From Pseudoalteromonas sp. T1lg23B (GTDB taxonomy: Bacteria; Pseudomonadota; Gammaproteobacteria; Enterobacterales; Alteromonadaceae), in NCBI RefSeq assembly GCF_002964665.1, contig NZ_PQBZ01000001.1, positions 1-64,000 on the forward strand: a stretch of 64,000 nucleotides of DNA. The letters are read 5' to 3'. The notes beneath the pieces were generated by a model. It was given only the letters and a program-made list of their open reading frames with translations. It ran no database searches and was not told the DNA's origin. Within the stretch, counting starts at the first letter, position 1; every line of letters starts with the position of its first letter. The translations under genes were made by a program, and so were the position numbers. Of the stretch, positions 57,467 through 64,000 are shown piece by piece.

Positions 57467-58264
57467 ATGAAAAAATTAATTTTGTTAGCAGCTTTATCTG
57501 CAAGTAGCGCGTCATTTGCACACTCACAAAATGACGGTTCACATCTACAATTTAGTTCTGATGACTGCAAAGTTAATTTTCAGAACGATGTTCGTATCAC
57601 ACCCGATGAGCTACTAATCACTAAAAACAATGATCAGGGTAAGCTACGTATTACTGACAATGGCGCATTATTTATCAACGGTGAGAAAGTCACTCTCAAT
57701 ACAGATCAACAACACGCGATTATGGACTATGCAGACGAACTGCGAGGTAAATTGCCTCAAGTTGCCAATATCGCCTTAGAAGGTATAAAAATAGCAGGCG
57801 TAGCACTAGATGAAGTAGCGGCTGCATTTGAATTGCAAGAATTTGGCTCATTGAGCACTCTATTAGAAGAGGTTCGGGTGGAGGTCAGTGATACCTTCTA
57901 TCAACAAGGGGCATTTGTCATGGGTGAGAAAACCTTCAATGACTTTGGCAATAATTTTGAACAACAGTTTGAAGAACGCATAGAGTCGGCGGTCGAAGGT
58001 GCCATGATGGAATCAATTGGTAGCATTTTGATGGCCGTTGGTTCTCAAATGATAAGCTCAGGCGGTGATATGGAAAAGTTTGAGCAGCGCATGGAAAATA
58101 TGGGGCAGCAAATAGAAGAAAAAGTTGAAATGCAAGCTCGAAACATTGAGCAACAAGCCCACGCATTGTGCGACCAATTTGCGGTGATTGCAAAAGCCGA
58201 AGACCAATTAAAGCAACAAATCCCTGCTTTATCTGGCTATCAATTATTCACCTTAAAAAATTAA
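57467..58264 (+). CDS. yggN: YggN family protein (DUF2884)
   Basis: The protein is 265 residues. A signal peptide (1-18, ending SFA) sends it to the periplasm. The DUF2884 domain follows, with LRITDNGALFINGEKV near residue 60, and the C-terminal half is helical and Glu/Gln-rich (two coiled-coil stretches at about 165-240). E. coli YggN has no known function. The upstream DNA is unusually AT-rich. Confidence 0.88.
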   Translation: MKKLILLAALSASSASFAHSQNDGSHLQFSSDDCKVNFQNDVRITPDELLITKNNDQGKLRITDNGALFINGEKVTLNTDQQHAIMDYADELRGKLPQVANIALEGIKIAGVALDEVAAAFELQEFGSLSTLLEEVRVEVSDTFYQQGAFVMGEKTFNDFGNNFEQQFEERIESAVEGAMMESIGSILMAVGSQMISSGGDMEKFEQRMENMGQQIEEKVEMQARNIEQQAHALCDQFAVIAKAEDQLKQQIPALSGYQLFTLKN

Positions 58265-58280
58265 CAACACACAATCTCCC

Positions 58281-58310
58281 AAAAATAGTCGGCCTATGCT
58301 GACTATTTTT
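58281..58310. terminator. Bidirectional terminator between yggN and the MocR gene
   Basis: AAAAATAGTC (58281-58290) pairs with GACTATTTTT (58301-58310), extended inward by three pairs. The right arm includes the last codons and stop of the leftward MocR-type gene. Confidence 0.8.
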
Positions 58311-59745
58311 TTGCATGTGGGACTAGCTGTCCTAGTTGCGCAATCGCCTGTTCAGTTTCATGATCCCACACCACCCCATAGCTAATCCGAATACAGCTTT
58401 TGTATTTGTCGCTCGCACTAAATAGCACCCCAGGTGCAATACTAATCCCATGTGACAACGCCAAGTGAAATAATTTGGTTCCATCATACTGAGCACCCAA
58501 GTCTAACCACAAAACACACCCTCCCTTTGGTTCGCTCACGCGCACAAAATCTGGAAAGTACTGACGTAGCGCCATCACCATGTGCTCTTTTGCCACCAGC
58601 AAGCGCTTTCGCAATAATTTCAAATGGCGGTCATATTCACCACAAGCTAAATAGTCAGCGAGAACCCACTGGTTCATTAATGATGAAGAGCAACTAAAAG
58701 CTCGTTTTAGCCTCTTGGCTGGGCCAATAACCTGCGGCGCTATCAACCAGCCAATACGATAACTCGGTGCAGCTGTTTTAGAAAATGACGAACAGGTAAT
58801 AACATTGCCTGTTGTCGAAAAGTAACGGGCAGGCTTACCACGCTGCTGCGTAAAGTGTAAATCGCCATACACATCATCTTCTATCAAAGTAACTTGATGG
58901 TGCTCAAGCAACTTCACTAATTGTGCTCGTCGCTCGTCTGGCATATATGAACCTAGCGGATTATTAATGCTGGTTGAAAAAATACACGCCTTAATATTTT
59001 GTTTGTTCATTGCTCGTTCTAAGTCTGCAAGCCACAACCCATCATCAGGACAAAGTGGTATCTCTACAGCTTTCAAACCAAGGCTTTCTATTAATTCCAC
59101 AACACCAAAGTAACTGGGTGACTCAATCGCCACGACATCACCCGCAGAAGTAACACATTGTAGCGCTATCGCCAGTGCTTCCTGTGCTCCATTGGTGATC
59201 ACAATTTCTTCTGGGCTCACGACGAGGCCCATATCTAGATATCGTTTGACAATTTGTCGTTTGAGCTCGGGTAAGCCATCAATTGCACCGTAGTTGACCA
59301 TAGCCTGTCCTGCCATATTCATCGCCCTGCGCATTAGTTTTGCTAAGATTTTATCGGTGCTCGCCACAGCAACAGGATTTGCAATCCCCAGTGGCACAAC
59401 GTGAGGCTGATGAATGGCTTGATAAACCTGCTCAATCAAACATTGCTTGTTCACAACGATGGGTTGAGTAGACAAACGTGAGCGTTTTGGCATGGCATGA
59501 GACACCTGAGCTGCTTGCAAAAAGTAGCCGGATTTTTCTTTGGCGACCACTTTCCCTTGTGCTTCTAACGCTTGGTAAGCCTGCTTAACGGTCGGGATAC
59601 TGACTGCTAGCTTTTGCGCCATTACACGCAAAGAAGGCAACTTTTCTCCTGGACGAAGTACACCTTGCTCTGCCATTTGCGAGATTAGGTGAACGACCTG
59701 CTGATATAAGTAAACGCTTTGCTGCTTGGATACGACAAAACTCAT
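58303..59745 (-). CDS. MocR/PdxR-type regulator (GntR helix-turn-helix plus PLP aminotransferase domain)
   Basis: The protein is 480 residues. A GntR-type winged helix (about 10-75, LPSLRVMAQKLAVSIPTVKQ) joins an aminotransferase class I fold (about 100-475). The PLP lysine is Lys323 in CSSFSKTAAPS, and NPLG near 263 and DDVYGDL near 295 are cofactor contacts. Members use PLP or an amine substrate as effector. The divergent EamA exporter is the likely target. The shared 134-base region has GTATA-type inverted repeats. Confidence 0.92.
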   Translation of the reverse strand: MSFVVSKQQSVYLYQQVVHLISQMAEQGVLRPGEKLPSLRVMAQKLAVSIPTVKQAYQALEAQGKVVAKEKSGYFLQAAQVSHAMPKRSRLSTQPIVVNKQCLIEQVYQAIHQPHVVPLGIANPVAVASTDKILAKLMRRAMNMAGQAMVNYGAIDGLPELKRQIVKRYLDMGLVVSPEEIVITNGAQEALAIALQCVTSAGDVVAIESPSYFGVVELIESLGLKAVEIPLCPDDGLWLADLERAMNKQNIKACIFSTSINNPLGSYMPDERRAQLVKLLEHHQVTLIEDDVYGDLHFTQQRGKPARYFSTTGNVITCSSFSKTAAPSYRIGWLIAPQVIGPAKRLKRAFSCSSSLMNQWVLADYLACGEYDRHLKLLRKRLLVAKEHMVMALRQYFPDFVRVSEPKGGCVLWLDLGAQYDGTKLFHLALSHGISIAPGVLFSASDKYKSCIRISYGVVWDHETEQAIAQLGQLVPHAKK

Positions 59746-59784
59746 TTCGTTCTCGATCTGTATAGGTTGTATTTATCATTTTCT

Positions 59785-59809
59785 GTATATGGTATATACA
59801 CAATATACC
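59785..59809. promoter_or_regulatory. Nested inverted repeats, probable MocR-type operator
   Basis: GGTATAT (59791-59797) and ATATACC (59803-59809) are a perfect inverted repeat with a 5-base spacer. It overlaps a second one, GTATAT-N3-ATATAC (59785-59799). ATACC/GGTAT half-sites recall those of GabR, a known member of this family. The site is in the divergent region between regulator and exporter. Confidence 0.6.
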
Positions 59810-59879
59810 CCTACAATGAGCATTATTCCAATCTATTCACAAAAGTAAGTTTACGCTTACAAACTTCAAGGTGTCAGTT

Positions 59880-60791
59880 ATGAGGGATATGCTACTTTAT
59901 TTGATCACAGTATTAATTTGGGGATCCACTTGGCTGGCCATTGAATTCCAATTAGGTGAAGTGAACGAAGTGGTTTCTCTTTGTTTGAGGTTTTCGTTAG
60001 CCGCTGGATGTATGTGGTGTTACGTACTGTTCAAAAAGCTCCCTATGCGATATTCATATAAAGACCATGGCTTCTTCATCTTGCTCGCAATATGTAACTT
60101 TGGTGCCAACTACCTCTTTCTGTATTGGGCTCAAAACAGTCTCAACTCTGCGATGGCATCCATTGCTTTTTCTCTATTACTGATCTTGAACATCGTTAAC
60201 ACCAGAGTGTTTTTTGGTAAGCCAATAGCCAAGCGTATTTACTTTGGTGCTGGATTAGGGCTACTTGGCATAATCTCTTTGTTCTGGCAGGATCTGAAAT
60301 ATTTCGATATCGACAACAGCGCAATCGGCGGCTTAACGTTAGCCTTGCTAGGGACGCTCATCGCCTCTTTCGGTAACATGGTGAGTGTACGCAATTCGAA
60401 CCAACAAATCGGTGTTTTGCAAGGAAACGCGTGGGGCATGTTGTACAGCGCGGCTTTGCTCTTAGCGTACACACAATTCGCAGGTCATTCATTGGCTATT
60501 CAAGCTGACTGGCAGTATTGGGTATCGCTAGTATATCTTGCTGTTTTTGGCACAGTGATAGCCTTTGCCAGCTACTTTTCTCTGTTGAAGAGCATTGGCC
60601 CTGAACGCGCTAGCTATATCATCGTACTGTTCCCATTGGTCGCGGTCATGTTAAGCACCTACTTTGAAGGCTTTGTATGGCAAGAAAACACCTTTATCGG
60701 TTTTTTACTTGTCCTGTTTGGAAATGCCATCGTACTTACCCCATTTGACAAACTTCGAGCACGGTTAGCGCCTTCCCCAGTAAATAGCTAG
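59880..60791 (+). CDS. EamA/DMT superfamily transporter (probable exporter)
   Basis: The protein is 303 residues, with ten hydrophobic helices in two repeats. WGSTWLAIEFQLG near the start and YFSLLKSIGPERASYIIVLF in the second half are EamA signatures. The ATG at 59880 has AAGG upstream; a GTG at 59871 is less likely. A MocR regulator stands divergently, so the cargo may be an amine, amino acid or vitamin B6-related compound. This is inference. Confidence 0.85.
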   Translation: MRDMLLYLITVLIWGSTWLAIEFQLGEVNEVVSLCLRFSLAAGCMWCYVLFKKLPMRYSYKDHGFFILLAICNFGANYLFLYWAQNSLNSAMASIAFSLLLILNIVNTRVFFGKPIAKRIYFGAGLGLLGIISLFWQDLKYFDIDNSAIGGLTLALLGTLIASFGNMVSVRNSNQQIGVLQGNAWGMLYSAALLLAYTQFAGHSLAIQADWQYWVSLVYLAVFGTVIAFASYFSLLKSIGPERASYIIVLFPLVAVMLSTYFEGFVWQENTFIGFLLVLFGNAIVLTPFDKLRARLAPSPVNS

Positions 60792-60824
60792 CTTTGTTGC
60801 AATGCCACCATCGAGTTGCATTTT

Positions 60825-61664
60825 TTATAACTTCAATTGAATCGCTTTTGTGTGAATGCTAACCATTGCGGGCGTCAGTCCTACTATTTCTCCATCGGCC
60901 TCGATTTCAAGATCCGATGTAGTGATCTCAAATTGTTTAGTCGTCGTTGTATGCACACCTGCCAGCTTTTCATGTTGCGCAAAGAGCATTGCCAGCAATG
61001 TATACACGCTTGTAAGTCTTGTGGTCGACGAAAACTCGATACAGGTTAATAAACCATCATCTGGTTTCGCATGCGGCGCGCATTGCACACCAGCAGCAAA
61101 ATACTGACCCTTCGCGAATAGCAACATCATCATGGCCTGTTCTTGGCCAAAAGTGGGGGAATTTACCCGAATTGCGCGATAGGAAAACAATGCTTTTATA
61201 CCGGCCCACACATAACTAAAGCGATGTTTTTGTTGGTGACTGTCCATCCATCTAACTACATGAGCGCTATAGCCTAACCCCATCACATTTATAAAATAAC
61301 GCTGATTCACGCGTCCAACATCAAGTGCGATGACATTGTCACTAAAGACAGCATTACGCCACTGGGCAATTGTGCGATTAAACTGTCGAGCAAAGTCATT
61401 GCCAGTACCCGCTGGCAGAATTGCCAACTGACAATTCAGCCCAACAATCGCGTTTACGACTAGATTGATTGTGCCATCACCACCTATCACCACAAGCAAT
61501 CGGTGTTTTTTTGCCAGCACACTGATCTGCTGCAAATCTTGATGATAGTTACCAAGGGTATAAAACCACTCACATGCTAATTTTTCTTGTCTTGCACGTC
61601 CTTTTAGCCACGCGATATGCGACAGTGCGTTATTTGCATCACTGGGTTTAACAACTACCAGCAT
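60825..61664 (-). CDS. Diacylglycerol/lipid kinase family protein (YegS-like)
   Basis: The protein is 279 residues. The nucleotide site VVIGGDGTINLVVNAI lies near residue 58 and LPAGTGNDFARQF near 82, both hallmarks of the diacylglycerol kinase catalytic fold. The C-terminal part has DLEIEADGEIVG. It would phosphorylate a lipid diol at the inner membrane. Precise substrate unknown. Confidence 0.88.
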   Translation of the reverse strand: MLVVVKPSDANNALSHIAWLKGRARQEKLACEWFYTLGNYHQDLQQISVLAKKHRLLVVIGGDGTINLVVNAIVGLNCQLAILPAGTGNDFARQFNRTIAQWRNAVFSDNVIALDVGRVNQRYFINVMGLGYSAHVVRWMDSHQQKHRFSYVWAGIKALFSYRAIRVNSPTFGQEQAMMMLLFAKGQYFAAGVQCAPHAKPDDGLLTCIEFSSTTRLTSVYTLLAMLFAQHEKLAGVHTTTTKQFEITTSDLEIEADGEIVGLTPAMVSIHTKAIQLKL

Positions 61665-61897
61665 ATAAACACCTTTAAAATAAAATTAATTAACTTGAAT
61701 AAATATTCACCCCATGACTTACAGAAACGTTCCACCACAAGATAAACACATTGAAACTAAAGAATAAAATGGAAAAAATCACAAATACCGATTGTGCATA
61801 AGCCACCGAAAAACATTTATTCAACATCACAATGCGAGAGCAACGCATTAGTTATTTTTATCCGAAAGACACAATTTTTATCGTTTTATTTTTGCGC

Positions 61898-61913
61898 ATT
61901 TTGCGCGCAAAAT
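61898..61913. promoter_or_regulatory. 16-bp perfect palindrome upstream of small gene
   Basis: ATTTTGCGCGCAAAAT is fully self-complementary and ends 38 bases before the small gene start. A direct copy of its left half, TTTTGCGC, lies 10 bases upstream (from 61889). This looks like an operator. Confidence 0.55.
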
Positions 61914-61951
61914 AACCTTGTTTTCAGTCAAACTATTATACAGGAGCCACC

Positions 61952-62095
61952 ATGCTTAATTCAGCTGCTGCGTGCAGCAACACGCAAGCCAACACCATTA
62001 ATACCCTACCAGCTAAAGTTTCTTTCAACTGGATGTCGTTTCTTGAACGACTGGGTAAATCGCTCGCGTTAAGCCATGTAACGCTCTATAAGTAA
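61952..62095 (+). CDS. Uncharacterised 47-residue protein
   Basis: The frame runs ATG to TAA for 47 codons. AGGAG at 61942-61946 is five bases before the ATG. The N-terminal half is Ala/Asn/Thr-rich with one cysteine. The C-terminal half, FNWMSFLERLGKSLALSHV, could form an amphipathic helix. A palindrome precedes and an intrinsic terminator follows immediately, so it has the complete layout of a one-gene transcription unit. I do not recognise a family. It is too short for the usual length cut-off and may be missed by annotation. Confidence 0.65.
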   Translation: MLNSAAACSNTQANTINTLPAKVSFNWMSFLERLGKSLALSHVTLYK

Positions 62096-62105
62096 AATTT
62101 AGCTC

Positions 62106-62140
62106 AAGTGCCACACCCCCAACCTGTGGCACTTAGGCTT
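62106..62140 (+). terminator. Intrinsic terminator after the small gene
   Basis: AAGTGCCACA (62106-62115) pairs perfectly with TGTGGCACTT (62125-62134) over a 9-base loop, followed by AGGCTTTTTC. It begins 10 bases beyond the stop codon. Confidence 0.85.
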
Positions 62141-62248
62141 TTTCATATAATCTCTTCAATCAACTGCCTCAATTTACTTCATTTTTAGCCATAAAATAAT
62201 AAATTCAGCAAATTTAGTGTAAATTTTAAGCAAACAGTTTAAAAGTGG

Positions 62249-62277
62249 TTTACAGCAGCAAATTCGCTAAGTATTAT
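62249..62277 (+). promoter_or_regulatory. Promoter of the tRNA-Ser pair
   Basis: TTTACA (62249-62254) and TATTAT (62272-62277) are spaced by 17 bases. The expected start is about 62284, just before the first tRNA. Confidence 0.65.
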
Positions 62278-62287
62278 CTTTGCCCAT

Positions 62288-62378
62288 GGAGAGATGGCTG
62301 AGTGGTTGAAAGCACCGGTCTTGAAAACCGGCATACGTTAATAGCGTATCTAGGGTTCAAATCCCTATCTCTCCGCCA
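62288..62378 (+). tRNA. tRNA-Ser (UGA anticodon)
   Basis: The acceptor stem GGAGAGA pairs with TCTCTCC and the encoded 3' end is GCCA. The anticodon stem CCGGT/ACCGG holds loop CTTGAAA, with anticodon TGA at 62322-62324. A long variable arm, as in serine tRNAs, lies between anticodon and T arms. The T arm reads GGGTTCAAATCCC. Confidence 0.97.
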
Positions 62379-62397
62379 TATTATACAGTTTTGCGCC

Positions 62398-62490
62398 GGA
62401 GAGGTGGCCGAGTGGCTGAAGGCGCTCCCCTGCTAAGGGAGTATAGGGTTTGTAGCCCTATCGAGGGTTCGAATCCCTCCTTCTCCGCCA
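62398..62490 (+). tRNA. tRNA-Ser (GCU anticodon)
   Basis: The acceptor stem GGAGAGG pairs with CTTCTCC (one G:T), ending GCCA. The anticodon stem CTCCC/GGGAG encloses CTGCTAA, anticodon GCT. It has a long variable arm and the T arm GGGTTCGAATCCC. It lies 19 bases after the first serine tRNA and is probably co-transcribed. Confidence 0.97.
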
Positions 62491-62500
62491 TTGCTTTAAG

Positions 62501-62524
62501 AACCGCTCTTCGAGCGGTTTTTTT
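62501..62524 (+). terminator. Intrinsic terminator of the tRNA operon
   Basis: AACCGCTC and GAGCGGTT form an 8-bp stem with loop TTC-like spacing, followed by seven T. It begins 11 bases after the second tRNA. Confidence 0.88.
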
Positions 62525-62737
62525 ATGTCTACTCTTTTTGTTTCTTAAAGCCGTTTTCACCCAACACTTTACTTATTATCATTTCTAATTCAAATTAGCT
62601 CATATACTTACGTATGATTAATTTTGAAATAAATTGATGATTTGGCTGTATCTGAGCATATGCATAACATTATCAATGTTGTTCGCCTGAGCCAGCTATA
62701 ATTAACCGCGATAACAAAAATGATTTAGCACATAACT

Positions 62738-64000
62738 ATGAACTTCAAGCATGCGTGGCAGAGCCAGCTCAGCTACATCTTATTATCAGTCGGCTATTTT
62801 GCTTTAGGCAAACTACTTACCTCGTTTGCTTTTCAAGATCAGGTATTACCCATTTGGTTGCCTGCCGGGATTGGGCTTGTCGGCATGTTCATTTGGGGAT
62901 GGCGTTTTATACCAGGCCTTGGCGTCGCATCCGCCGCGTTCAATTGGACAACAGCACATGGCTGGAGTGTCTCAACACTATCCATTGCGAATGTTGTCGA
63001 AGTAGGGATCATTGCTAGTGGTGCCATTTTACAAGCACTGATTGGAGGGTATTTGCTCAGAGCATGGCTAGGGCACCCCCTACACCTCAAAAGCCGCTTA
63101 CATATTGCTTATTTCATTGGCCTAATTGGGATCGCAATCAATCTGGTTTCAGCCAATATTGGCGTCTTTGCACTGAGTTTCTATCATCCTGAATACAGCT
63201 TTGCAAATCACTGGAATAATATGCTGGCATGGTGGCTAGGTGACTCTTTAGGCGTATTAATTGCCACACCCGCTTTGCTTATCCTACTACAGCCTTGGTT
63301 TGCCAACTCCGAAAAACTCAATAATGTGGCCAGTACTTTTAGTGCTTGTCTCGTACTGTGTTTATCCGTGGCCCTGACCACTTTTTTATATAACCAAAGC
63401 AACATCAAAAGCGCGAACCTCAACGCAAAACGTGAAGTTCAAATTATTGAAAACATAGTCTACCGGTACATAAATCAGAGTATGTTGGCCATTCAAGCAC
63501 TAGCCAGCCAGTTACAAGCTCGTGAAGCATTCACTCAACAAGAATTCGAGGAAATTGCCCTCTATTTAAAAAGCCAATATACCTTCTTGCGGGCACTCTC
63601 TTGGAACGAACAAATCTCTTCAGAGCAAAGAAGTCAACTCAATCAACAACTTGCTGCTTTATACGGTGACGACGTTAAAATCAAAGGGGAGCCGATCCAG
63701 CCAAATGATCCCCTCGTGGTGGTTAAATATATTGTGCCACTCAATGGCAACGCGGGTGCACTCGGTTTTAATGTATTTTCAAAAGAAAGTAGGCGACAAG
63801 CGATTATCAACGCCAGCTCTAAGACTGAGCCTCAGGCGAGCGACATTGTTTATTTAGTGCAAGATAGCCGTCCAGCCCCATCATATTTGCTGTTTTCTCC
63901 CGTTTTCGCTCAAACTCCATCAGGGCAAGAGCGAACAATAAAAGGCTATGCGACGGCTGTTGTACAGGTCGAGACGTTACTGGCTGAAGCCTTAAAGCAA
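62738..64000 (+). CDS. MASE1-CHASE membrane sensor, cut by the window end
   Basis: The frame is open for 421 codons from an ATG at 62738 to the last base, with no stop. About residues 10-215 form a MASE1-type membrane region of seven to eight helices (LPIWLPAGIGL near 40, WWLGDSLGVLIATPALL near 160). A CHASE-type outer domain follows from about 240 (SQYTFLRALSWNEQ near 300). MASE1-CHASE proteins normally continue into PAS, GGDEF/EAL or histidine kinase modules, so the output lies beyond the window. TATAAT at 62697-62702 may be its -10. Confidence 0.8.
   Translation, partial: MNFKHAWQSQLSYILLSVGYFALGKLLTSFAFQDQVLPIWLPAGIGLVGMFIWGWRFIPGLGVASAAFNWTTAHGWSVSTLSIANVVEVGIIASGAILQALIGGYLLRAWLGHPLHLKSRLHIAYFIGLIGIAINLVSANIGVFALSFYHPEYSFANHWNNMLAWWLGDSLGVLIATPALLILLQPWFANSEKLNNVASTFSACLVLCLSVALTTFLYNQSNIKSANLNAKREVQIIENIVYRYINQSMLAIQALASQLQAREAFTQQEFEEIALYLKSQYTFLRALSWNEQISSEQRSQLNQQLAALYGDDVKIKGEPIQPNDPLVVVKYIVPLNGNAGALGFNVFSKESRRQAIINASSKTEPQASDIVYLVQDSRPAPSYLLFSPVFAQTPSGQERTIKGYATAVVQVETLLAEALKQ

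Noticed and set aside
62288..62490. tRNA-Ser genes as an attachment site for a genomic island
   Set aside because: No integrase and no repeated tRNA 3' end are visible in the flanks inside the window.
1..64000. CRISPR arrays, insertion sequences, prophage, toxin-antitoxin or known defence systems
   Set aside because: No regularly spaced repeats, transposase motifs, phage structural proteins or paired small toxin/antitoxin frames were seen.

Overview
The window reads as core chromosome of a marine gammaproteobacterium of the Alteromonadales, most like Pseudoalteromonas. This is inferred from protein similarity recalled from memory, from gene orders shared with enterics (gppA-rhlB-trxA-rho; cyaY divergent from lptM-lysA-dapF-xerC-yigB; hemC-D-X-Y), from a GlyGly-CTERM exoprotease, and from the abundance of sensor kinases and cyclic-di-GMP enzymes. 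I see no prophage, insertion sequence, CRISPR array or integron. The window is almost entirely coding, with genes on both strands in short operons.

Layout. 1-270: two leftward stable-RNA-type promoters, probably serving an rRNA or tRNA operon beyond the left edge. 270-5000: gppA, rhlB, trxA, rho (polyphosphate/ppGpp, RNA decay, redox, termination). 5-16 kb: a chemoreceptor, a TPR hybrid kinase, a J-domain protein, dbpA, a secreted M28 peptidase, a small TPR protein and a PAS-GGDEF-EAL protein. 16.4-19.7 kb: ubiD, fre, add. 19.9-25.6 kb: leftward operon cyaY-esterase-DUF2914-hemC-hemDX-hemY, in which hemD and hemX are one reading frame. 25.7-30.3 kb: lptM-lysA-dapF-DUF484-xerC-HAD. 30.4-43 kb: peptide transporter, a frameshifted RmlD-like reductase, a glycosyltransferase, a pseudouridine synthase, a BlaI/M56-TonB regulatory pair with twin operators, MAPEG, DMT transporter, GNAT-nitrilase fusion, diguanylate cyclase, penicillin acylase. 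43-50 kb: CHASE hybrid kinase, yceH, nadE, the pterin cluster folM-folE-folX, a DedA-like protein. 50-58 kb: thioredoxin-fold lipoprotein, large subtilase, cytochrome c' with a b561 partner, glutathione peroxidase, yggN. 58-64 kb: MocR regulator divergent from a DMT exporter, lipid kinase, an uncharacterised 47-residue protein with its own palindrome and terminator, two tRNA-Ser genes, and a truncated MASE1-CHASE sensor at the right edge.

The clearest functional groupings are heme/iron-sulfur supply (cyaY with hemCDXY), lysine/peptidoglycan precursors with chromosome dimer resolution (lysA, dapF, xerC), and reduced pterin synthesis (folM, folE, folX). The items most worth follow-up are the small gene at 61952-62095, the BlaI/M56-TonB unit with its operators, the hemD-hemX fusion with a retained internal start, and the frameshift that ends the reductase gene early at 32794.
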